A stretch of 64,000 nucleotides of DNA. It comes from Schauerella fraxinea (GTDB lineage: Bacteria > Pseudomonadota > Gammaproteobacteria > Burkholderiales > Burkholderiaceae_B). The stretch lies in assembly GCA_030849945.1 (NCBI GenBank), contig JAVDKK010000001.1, forward strand, positions 1,488,001-1,552,000, in the 5' to 3' direction. The stretch's first letter is position 1. Each line of letters starts with the position of its first letter. Shown in pieces: positions 57,636 to 64,000 of this stretch. The position numbers were made by a program, and so were the translations under genes. The notes below the pieces were generated by a model, which had not been told where the DNA came from, searched no databases, and saw nothing but the letters and a program-made list of their open reading frames with translations.

Positions 57636-59825
57636 TTACTGCGCGTCGGTCGGCGTTTCGGTCAACTCTTCAGCGAGTTGCTTGAAGATGCGGCGCGTAG
57701 CGCCCTTCGTGTGCAACGCAAACAACAGCACCGATCGGCCAGTCACTTGGTACACATCGCCCGATTCAAAATCGGGCAACTCTTCGCGCACCGGCATATT
57801 GGTGTCGATCATGCACTGCCATTGATCGCTGCCGGGAATCTCGGGCAACGTAAAGTCGACCACATCGTGATGGGCGTTGAACACGATCAGGATCGTGGCA
57901 TCCGAGGCGGGTTGGCGAATGCCCGATACGCGGGCGCGTCCGTCGATAACCAGGCCGAAGCAACGCATGTCGGCGTCGCCCCACTGTTCATCGCTGAGCT
58001 GATCCCCCGACGGACTCAACCACTTCACGTCGGCGATCTGCAGATCTTCCTGGAAATCACCCGTGAGGAACCGGCCGCGTCGCAACACAGGCAGGGCATG
58101 CCGCAGCGTGATCAGATTGCGCGTGAACTCGATCAGCGCGCTGCCTTCTTCCTGGATATCCCAGTTGACCCAGCTGATGTTGTTGTCCTGGCAGTAGGCG
58201 TTGTTGTTGCCTTCCTGCGTGCGGCCGAATTCGTCACCGGCCAGGATCATCGGCGTGCCTTGCGAGAGCAACAGCGTGGCGAGCATATTGCGCTTCTGGC
58301 GTTCACGCAGCGCACGGATGTCAGGATCGTCGGTGGGGCCTTCCACACCGCAGTTCCACGAGCGGTTGTCCGAGTGCCCGTCCTTGCCGTCTTCGCCGTT
58401 GGCGTCGTTGTGCTTCTCGTTGTACGACGCCCAGTCGTTGAGCGTGAAGCCGTCGTGTGCGGTGATGAAGTTCACGCTGGCCCACGGGCGGCGGCCGCGA
58501 TGATTGAACTTGTCGCCCGATGCGGTGATGCGCGTGGCCAGTTCGGCGGCAAAGCCTTCTTCGCCTTTCCAGAACGCGCGCACGGTGTCGCGATACTTAT
58601 CGTTCCACTCGGCCCAGCCCGGCGGGAAACCACCCACCTGGTAGCCACCCGGGCCGCAATCCCAAGGCTCGGCAATGAGCTTGACGCTTGAGAGGATGGG
58701 GTCCTGACGGCAGCTATCCAGAAAACCGCCGCCTTCGTCGAAGCCGTAGGTTTCGCGCGCAAGAATCGTCGCCAGATCGAAACGGAAGCCATCGACCTTC
58801 ATTTCGGTGACCCAATAGCGCAGGCTATCGGTGACCATCTGCAGCACGCGCGGGTGCGACAGATTGAGCGTGTTGCCGGTGCCCGTGTCGTTGATGTAGT
58901 AACGCGGCTCGTCGGGCATCAAGCGGTAATACGAGGCGTTGTCGATGCCGCGGAACGAGAGCGTGGGGCCGCGTTCGCTGCCCTCGGCCGTGTGGTTGTA
59001 GACCACGTCGAGGATGACTTCCAGTCCGGCTTCATGATACTTGTCGATCATGTGCTTCAGTTCGTCGATCGCGCCGGATCCATTGGCGAAGAAGCGCGGA
59101 TCGGCGGCGAAAAAGCCGATGGTGCTGTAACCCCAGAAGTTGGTGAGGCCCTTGTCGATCAGGTAGCTGTCGTTGCAGAACGCATGGATCGGCAGCAATT
59201 CGACCGAGGTGACGCCCAGATCCTTGATGTGCTTGATGACGGCGTCATGGCCCAGGCCTTCGAACGTGCCTTGATGCTGTTCCGGGACGGCCGGGTGGCG
59301 CTTGGTGAATCCACGCACATGGGTTTCGTAGAAAATCGTCTTTTCCCACGGTACGCGTACTTCCGAGGGATGCTCCCACGTGAAGTTCTGGTCGACGACC
59401 TGGCACTTCTGCATGAACGGGGCGCTGTCGCGTTCGTCGAATGTGAGATCGGCATCCTCAGCGTCGAGCGTGTAGCCGAACACTGAAGGATCCCACTTCA
59501 GTTCACCGAAGTGCGCGCGGGCGTAGGGGTCGAGCAGGAGTTTGTTGGGATTGAAGCGGTGACCGGCGGCGGGGTCGTAGGGACCGTGCACGCGGTAGCC
59601 ATACAGGGCGCCCGGCTTCAGATCTTTGACGAACACGTGCCAGACTTCGTCGGTGTACTCGGGCAGCGAGATGCGGGCAATTTCGTTCTCGCCCGTTTCG
59701 TCATACAGACACAGTTCGACTTTGGTGGCATGGGCCGAAAAAAGGGCGAAGTTCACGCCTTCGCCGCTTAGAGTGGCGCCCAGCGGGAAGGGGGCGCCTT
59801 CGGAGATAGAAAAGCTCGTAGTCAT
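57636..59825 (-). CDS. glgX: Glycogen debranching enzyme GlgX
   Basis: This 729-residue GH13 isoamylase-type enzyme removes short alpha-1,6 branches from glycogen. It has an N-terminal CBM48 region (FPLGATLSGEGVNFALFSAHA), DVVYNHTAEGS, the nucleophile in VDGFRFDLA, the acid in IAEPWDCG, and the third Asp in ITAHDGFTLND. No glgA, B, C or P lies beside it. Its nearest neighbour downstream shares a terminator. Confidence 0.95.
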   Translation of the reverse strand: MTTSFSISEGAPFPLGATLSGEGVNFALFSAHATKVELCLYDETGENEIARISLPEYTDEVWHVFVKDLKPGALYGYRVHGPYDPAAGHRFNPNKLLLDPYARAHFGELKWDPSVFGYTLDAEDADLTFDERDSAPFMQKCQVVDQNFTWEHPSEVRVPWEKTIFYETHVRGFTKRHPAVPEQHQGTFEGLGHDAVIKHIKDLGVTSVELLPIHAFCNDSYLIDKGLTNFWGYSTIGFFAADPRFFANGSGAIDELKHMIDKYHEAGLEVILDVVYNHTAEGSERGPTLSFRGIDNASYYRLMPDEPRYYINDTGTGNTLNLSHPRVLQMVTDSLRYWVTEMKVDGFRFDLATILARETYGFDEGGGFLDSCRQDPILSSVKLIAEPWDCGPGGYQVGGFPPGWAEWNDKYRDTVRAFWKGEEGFAAELATRITASGDKFNHRGRRPWASVNFITAHDGFTLNDWASYNEKHNDANGEDGKDGHSDNRSWNCGVEGPTDDPDIRALRERQKRNMLATLLLSQGTPMILAGDEFGRTQEGNNNAYCQDNNISWVNWDIQEEGSALIEFTRNLITLRHALPVLRRGRFLTGDFQEDLQIADVKWLSPSGDQLSDEQWGDADMRCFGLVIDGRARVSGIRQPASDATILIVFNAHHDVVDFTLPEIPGSDQWQCMIDTNMPVREELPDFESGDVYQVTGRSVLLFALHTKGATRRIFKQLAEELTETPTDAQ

Positions 59826-59944
59826 GGGGAGTCCGTGGCCGTAACGGCATGGGAGGTCATGCCGGCAGGGCGATTAAGCACGTCGTGTGCCGAAACCGTG
59901 GCGTTCATCCTTTTTTAAGAATTCGCCACGTTTCCCCCATATTT

Positions 59945-61249
59945 TCAGCGGGGTTTGGCGGTGCGCACAGCCAATACCAGTGCCGCGCCCGTGAGGAGCA
60001 GAACGGCAAGCATGTACATGCCGGCGTCGGTGCTTTGCGTGGCGTCCTTGATCATGCCGATCATATAGGGCGCAGCAAATCCGGACAGATTGCCGATCGA
60101 ATTGATGAGCGCAATGCCGGCGGCCGCGGCCGCGCCACCGAGAAATGCCGTGGGCAGGCCCCAAAATACCGGCAGGCAAGCCATGATGCCCATGGTGGCC
60201 AACGTCAGTCCCGCGATCGCCATCATCGCATCGCCGTGAAACACCACGCTGAGGATGAGGCCAGTTGCGCCGACGATACCCGAGATCGCCGAGTGCCAGC
60301 GGCGTTCCAGCATGCGGTCGGCACTGCGGGCAACCAGATACATGGCGATCACGCCCAAGGTCCAGGGCACGGCGCTGAGCAGACCGACGTTCAACGGATC
60401 GTTCACGCCCAGGGCTTTGATGATGCTGGGCAGCCAGAAACTGATGCCGTATAAGCCGGAAGTGAAGCAGAAATATACGATCGCCAGCAGCCACACGCGC
60501 GGATTGGCCAATACCGAGCGCACGCCGCCCTCTGCCTTGCCCGATGCCTCCGCCGCAATGTCGCGTGCCACCAATTCGCGCTCGTCGGCGGTGAGCCATT
60601 TTGCGTCGCGCACGCGATCGTCGAGGTAGCCCAGCACGATCAGGCCGATGCCAACGGTGGGCAGGCCTTGCAGCAAGAACAGCCACTGCCAGCCCTCCCA
60701 GCCGTTGACGCCGTTCATGGTTTTCAAGATCCAGCCCGAGAACGGGCCGCCGAGAATGCCGGCGAAGGGAATCGCCGCCAGAAACAACGATGTGGCCTTG
60801 CCACGCCGGTGCGCCGGATACCAATAGGTGAGATACAGGATGATGCCGGGGAAGAAGCCGGCCTCGGCCGCGCCGAGGAAAAACCGCAAAATATAAAAGG
60901 CTTGTGGCGTCGTCACGAACATCGTGCCGGCCGACAGCAGGCCCCACGTGATCATGATGCGGGCGATCCAGCGGCGCGCGCCCACTTTGTGCAGGATGAC
61001 GTTGCTCGGTACCTCGAAAAGAAAATAACCGATGAAGAAGATGCCTGCACCCAGGCCATATACCGTTTCGCTGAACTGCAATGCGCTCTGCATTTGCAAT
61101 TTTGCAAAGCCGACGTTGACGCGATCGAGATAGGCGGCGATGTAGCACACAAAAAGCAGCGGAATGAGCCGCCAGCCTACCTTGCGGTACACAGCGTCGG
61201 CGCGCGACGTGTCAACGGCACCGTTTCCCCCAGCGTTCAACGTTGTCAT
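59945..61249 (-). CDS. MFS transporter, anion:cation symporter family
   Basis: This 434-residue protein has 12 membrane segments. Its opening RLIPLLFVCYIAAYLDRVNVGFA and the later EAGFFPGIILYLTYWYP are the signature of the ACS family (hexuronate, phthalate or tartrate uptake). No catabolic gene adjoins it, so the substrate is unknown. ATG 61249 fits the family; the longer frame to 61354 runs into the next terminator. The 119 bases before glgX hold no gene. Confidence 0.9.
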   Translation of the reverse strand: MTTLNAGGNGAVDTSRADAVYRKVGWRLIPLLFVCYIAAYLDRVNVGFAKLQMQSALQFSETVYGLGAGIFFIGYFLFEVPSNVILHKVGARRWIARIMITWGLLSAGTMFVTTPQAFYILRFFLGAAEAGFFPGIILYLTYWYPAHRRGKATSLFLAAIPFAGILGGPFSGWILKTMNGVNGWEGWQWLFLLQGLPTVGIGLIVLGYLDDRVRDAKWLTADERELVARDIAAEASGKAEGGVRSVLANPRVWLLAIVYFCFTSGLYGISFWLPSIIKALGVNDPLNVGLLSAVPWTLGVIAMYLVARSADRMLERRWHSAISGIVGATGLILSVVFHGDAMMAIAGLTLATMGIMACLPVFWGLPTAFLGGAAAAAGIALINSIGNLSGFAAPYMIGMIKDATQSTDAGMYMLAVLLLTGAALVLAVRTAKPR

Positions 61250-61353
61250 CCTCTTGATCTCCCGAGCATCATTAATTATTGTCTGGTCCAACCGCGGGAG
61301 CTTACACCGGACCCTCCCGATTTCGCCACATCGGGCGTGACGAAACCCAAGCA

Positions 61354-61382
61354 CAAAAAAAATCCCAGCCGAAGCTGGGATC
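61354..61382 (-). terminator. Terminator of the membrane-protein gene
   Basis: ATCCCAGC and GCTGGGAT pair around CGAA (61362-61381) and are followed on the minus strand by a T8 run. It lies 83 bases after the stop at 61465. Confidence 0.9.
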
Positions 61383-61464
61383 CTTGATACGGTAAGGCGG
61401 TCGAGCGGGAGAGGGTTTGCGTACGCTGCACCTCTTCTCCCGGCGCGATACGCCAGCCTGCGAA

Positions 61465-62388
61465 TTAACGCGTCACGCGGTCACGCGACTTGCCGCCCAT
61501 CGTCGCGGCGATGCAGGCGCTCAGGGCACCGATCATCAGCGACAGGAAGGCCCACAGTGCAAAGGCAGCGGCGGCCTTGCGTGCCTTGTCGGCAGCTTCT
61601 TTCGCTGCATTCTTGGCGTCTTCCACCGTTTGCTTGGCTTGTGCGATGCCGTCGGTAATGCGCTTTTCAGCCGTGGCTTGGTCCACGCCGGTTTGCGCCG
61701 AGATCACACTGGCCACATACGACTTGTCTTCTTGCGTCATATCGCCGCGGCTGATGCTGCGGCTCACGATACGGCCAACTTCAGCACGCACTTCGCGCGG
61801 ATTGCCGGCTGCATCAGGACGACCGCCACGGAACAGCGAATCAACCATGCCGTCCATGTCCATCGAACCCATGTTGCCGTTCTTGCTGACCATGTCGGCG
61901 GCGCCGCCAACGGTCGAGCTGATGGCCGAACCTGCGCCCGAAATCACGCTGGCGCCGGCACGTGCGGTACCGCTGACGATCGACGACAAGGCCGAGGTCA
62001 ACATGAACGCCGTGATCAGCGCGCCCACTGCCCAAACGAGCAAGCCGTGCGCGGTATCGCGGAAGTAGGCTTCATCAGTGTGTGTATTGACCCACTTGGT
62101 ACGCAGACGACCCGCCATGTAGCCGCCCAGACCGGCAGAAATGATTTGCGTGAAAATCAGCCAGACGATGGCGCCGATGCCGAGCGTCGTGGCCGACGCG
62201 CCATCATTGCCCCAGGGAGACATCGTGGCAAAACCCAAACTTGAACCGGCCGTAAGCAAGGTTAATGAGAGGGCCGCAGCCGCAATGGCGCCGGCGAAAA
62301 TGGCAGCCCATGAGACGGCCGATTCGGACGATTCGCCGCGGAACGTCGCCGCGACGGGTGCATCCGTGCGTAAGGGGGTGGTGTTCAT
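61465..62388 (-). CDS. Membrane protein of unknown function
   Basis: This 307-residue protein has hydrophobic segments near the start (VSWAAIFAGAIAAAALSLTL, IVWLIFTQIISAGLGGYMAG), middle (GLLVWAVGALITAFMLTSAL) and end (FALWAFLSLMIGALSACIAA). The hydrophilic part between carries Ala/Lys/Asp-rich helical stretches (IAQAKQTVEDAKNAAKEAAD) like a coiled coil or late-embryogenesis-like segment. GGAGAGAC precedes ATG 62388. I do not recognise a named family; it may take part in envelope stress. Confidence 0.75.
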   Translation of the reverse strand: MNTTPLRTDAPVAATFRGESSESAVSWAAIFAGAIAAAALSLTLLTAGSSLGFATMSPWGNDGASATTLGIGAIVWLIFTQIISAGLGGYMAGRLRTKWVNTHTDEAYFRDTAHGLLVWAVGALITAFMLTSALSSIVSGTARAGASVISGAGSAISSTVGGAADMVSKNGNMGSMDMDGMVDSLFRGGRPDAAGNPREVRAEVGRIVSRSISRGDMTQEDKSYVASVISAQTGVDQATAEKRITDGIAQAKQTVEDAKNAAKEAADKARKAAAAFALWAFLSLMIGALSACIAATMGGKSRDRVTR

Positions 62389-62604
62389 AGATGTCTCTCC
62401 AAAATCCTCTAGGCCGGCCACAAGGGTTGGTGTGGTGACGGCAATCGCTGCGAACATGCAGTGGTGCTTGTGGGCGTTATGCGAGGAACGTTGGAGGCGG
62501 CGCAGAGCCTAGTTGTCGCTTATCGTTGCGTCCGGGTATGACGCCCGCAACGCATAGCGCATCCGGCGTGCCCGTTGGCCTCGCCGGAGCGCTTGTACAA
62601 CGAT

Positions 62605-63132
62605 TTATTGCGCGCCGTGAGGCGTATAGACCAGCTTTTCGAACGTGTAGCCTTGGGCGCGCGCGGTGTCGAGCGCCTTCTGCGTGTCGGCATCCGAGAG
62701 GGTGGGCGTGCGCGACAGCAGCCACAAATAATCGCGGTCAGGTGCGCCCACGACCGCCCAGCGGTACTGCGGATCGAGGCCGATGATCCAGTAGTCGCCC
62801 TTGAAGGGTTTGAAGAACGACACTTCGAGCTTGGCATTGTTGCTGCCGGCCACCACGGTAGCGGTGCCGTCGGCTTCGTCGAAGGTGCCGTCCTCGGTGC
62901 GGCAACGATTCACGACCTTGATCGTGCCATCGGGATTGGCGGTGTACTCGGCCGTGGTATCGCCCACGCATTTGCGTTGGAAGAACATCGGGAACCGCGC
63001 AATCTCATACCACTTACCCACATAGCGTTTGAGGTCGACACTCGGAACGGTGGCGACGGTGGACGGCTTGGTGGCGCAGGCGGTGACCAGTGCCGCCATG
63101 GCGGCGACGAGAAGCAGAGGGGCAATGCGCAT
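62605..63132 (-). CDS. blc: Outer-membrane lipocalin Blc
   Basis: This 175-residue lipoprotein has a lipobox VTAC with Cys19 and the lipocalin motifs YVGKWYEIARFPMFFQRKC, YTANPDGTIKVVNRC, YWIIGLDPQYRWAVVG and LWLLSRTP. Blc binds lysophospholipids or fatty acids at the outer membrane. GGAGAACG precedes ATG 63132. It lies 35 bases downstream of gshA and may share its transcript. Confidence 0.92.
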   Translation of the reverse strand: MRIAPLLLVAAMAALVTACATKPSTVATVPSVDLKRYVGKWYEIARFPMFFQRKCVGDTTAEYTANPDGTIKVVNRCRTEDGTFDEADGTATVVAGSNNAKLEVSFFKPFKGDYWIIGLDPQYRWAVVGAPDRDYLWLLSRTPTLSDADTQKALDTARAQGYTFEKLVYTPHGAQ

Positions 63133-63167
63133 GGTTCGTTCTCCAACAGATCGGGTGAGGTGACGCT

Positions 63168-64000
63168 TCAAGCCAGCGTGGACGACGCCCGAACGAAGCC
63201 AGGCGGCGTTTTGAGCGCTTCGCGATAGCGGGCGACGTAGGTGTCGAAATCGATGTCGTCGCAGGCTTCCAACTTGCGTTGGGCCTCGATCGACGCCGCA
63301 ACGCCGGCCTCATATTCAGCAAGTAGAGCGCCCGAAAGCGGCACCTGGCGCAGCGTATCGGCATGCGCCTGGCTTTGCGCCAGGGTATAGGCGGTAAACG
63401 ATAAGCCGCTCTCTCGCATGCCGGCCAGCACGCGTGCCGAGGGCGTGGCGTCGGGGTTGTCGACTTTGATGTGTTGGGCGGCGACGGCTTGCGCATAACG
63501 ATCGCCGCCGTAAGCGCGATCGAGCACGTCGGCACAGGCGGCAATGCCGTCGAGCAGGTCGGCGGCCCACGCGTCGCGCGTGACCGTCTCGCCGTCGCGA
63601 TCGAGCGTGAGGCCGGGCTTGCGGCCAGCCTTGACGATGGTCGCGAAGTTGTCTTCGCTGCGCGTGCAGTATCCGTTCTCGGGAAACAAGGGGCTGTCGG
63701 CCGTGGCGCAATACAACAGGAACGCGTCGACGAACAGGCTGGTGTCGGCGGCAACGCCGATCGCCTCGTGGGGATCGATGTCCAGGCAACGCACCTCGAT
63801 GTACTGCACGCCGCGTTCGGCCATGGCCGTGACGGGACGTTCGCAGCGGCCCGTCGCGCGTTTGGGACGGATGATCGAGTAGTACTCGTTTTCGATCTGC
63901 AGCACGTTGGTGTTGAGCTGTATCCACTCGCCATCCCGGTGCGTGCCGATGGCTTCGTATTCGGGCCAGGGCTGCGTGACGGCGCCGTAGATGCGGCCCA
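63168..64000 (-). CDS. gshA: Glutamate-cysteine ligase GshA, N-terminal part outside window
   Basis: The C-terminal 277 residues of a proteobacterial GshA are present, continuing past the right edge. The product joins glutamate and cysteine, the first step of glutathione synthesis. Diagnostic stretches are VLQIENEYYSIIRPKR, RGVQYIEVRCLDIDP and FLLYCATADSPLFPENG. The stop at 63168 is followed by blc. Glutathione made by this route is the partner of the monothiol glutaredoxin encoded by grxD at 9.3 kb. Confidence 0.95.
   Translation of the reverse strand, partial: GRIYGAVTQPWPEYEAIGTHRDGEWIQLNTNVLQIENEYYSIIRPKRATGRCERPVTAMAERGVQYIEVRCLDIDPHEAIGVAADTSLFVDAFLLYCATADSPLFPENGYCTRSEDNFATIVKAGRKPGLTLDRDGETVTRDAWAADLLDGIAACADVLDRAYGGDRYAQAVAAQHIKVDNPDATPSARVLAGMRESGLSFTAYTLAQSQAHADTLRQVPLSGALLAEYEAGVAASIEAQRKLEACDDIDFDTYVARYREALKTPPGFVRASSTLA

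Overview
The window is a GC-rich chromosomal segment of a betaproteobacterium, most likely order Burkholderiales and probably Alcaligenaceae (Bordetella/Achromobacter-like). This is inferred from the order hemA-prfA-prmC-grxD-ubiX-ttcA, the complete atpIBEFHAGDC operon, a gshA of the proteobacterial ENEYY type, two periplasmic Bug (TctC-family) solute receptors, and many small CoA and organic-acid catabolic cassettes with LysR, GntR and IclR regulators. No rRNA, CRISPR array, integrase, transposase or phage gene was seen.

Layout. 1-5.2 kb (minus strand): 5' part of opgG, an alpha/beta hydrolase, then a D-amino-acid cassette (aspartate/glutamate racemase, LysR regulator, N-acyl-D-amino-acid deacylase). 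5.4-13.5 kb: tRNA-Phe, then the housekeeping run hemA, prfA, prmC, grxD, ubiX, ttcA, followed by an FMN reductase, folB and a flavin oxidoreductase. 13.5-18.1 kb: M61 peptidase, enoyl-CoA hydratase and an exported DUF1254/DUF1214 protein. 18.2-25.9 kb: F1Fo ATP synthase operon with a readable promoter and terminator. 26-32.6 kb: a Fis-type HTH protein, hemE, an AT-rich spacer with a perfect DnaA box, priA and rep. 32.6-33.9 kb: a gene-poor spacer with an 18-unit octamer tandem array, clustered inverted repeats, and a small membrane-protein gene with a promoter and operator-like dyads. 33.9-42.1 kb: nnrD, acyl-CoA genes (two enoyl-CoA hydratases, a CoA-transferase, a 3-hydroxyacyl-CoA dehydrogenase, a nitronate monooxygenase) and an MFS exporter, with a 10-unit decamer array at the 3' end of that exporter. 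42.2-45.1 kb: diheme cytochrome c5, tRNA-Arg, a BrnT/BrnA toxin-antitoxin cassette and a hemerythrin. 45.2-53.6 kb: a GntR-Bug-Bug-dehydrogenase-amidohydrolase operon, then a LysR gene divergent from an enolase, and a Bcr-type exporter divergent from an IclR regulator. 54.5-64 kb: two very small genes (44 and 27 codons), a HAD hydrolase, a diguanylate cyclase, glgX, an organic-anion MFS transporter, a membrane protein, lipocalin Blc and the 3' part of gshA.

Functional picture. Energy and heme metabolism (hemA, hemE, atp operon, cytochrome c5), translation termination (prfA with its methylase prmC) and replication restart (priA, rep) form a conserved backbone. Catabolic cassettes for D-amino acids, acyl-CoAs and carboxylates are interspersed, each with its own regulator. 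The least explained parts are the 32.6-33.9 kb spacer with its small gene, the two short-period tandem arrays, the low-complexity expansions in PrmC, the brnT gene without a normal start codon, and the Fis-HTH protein between atpC and hemE. All family assignments come from reading motifs; no database search was possible.
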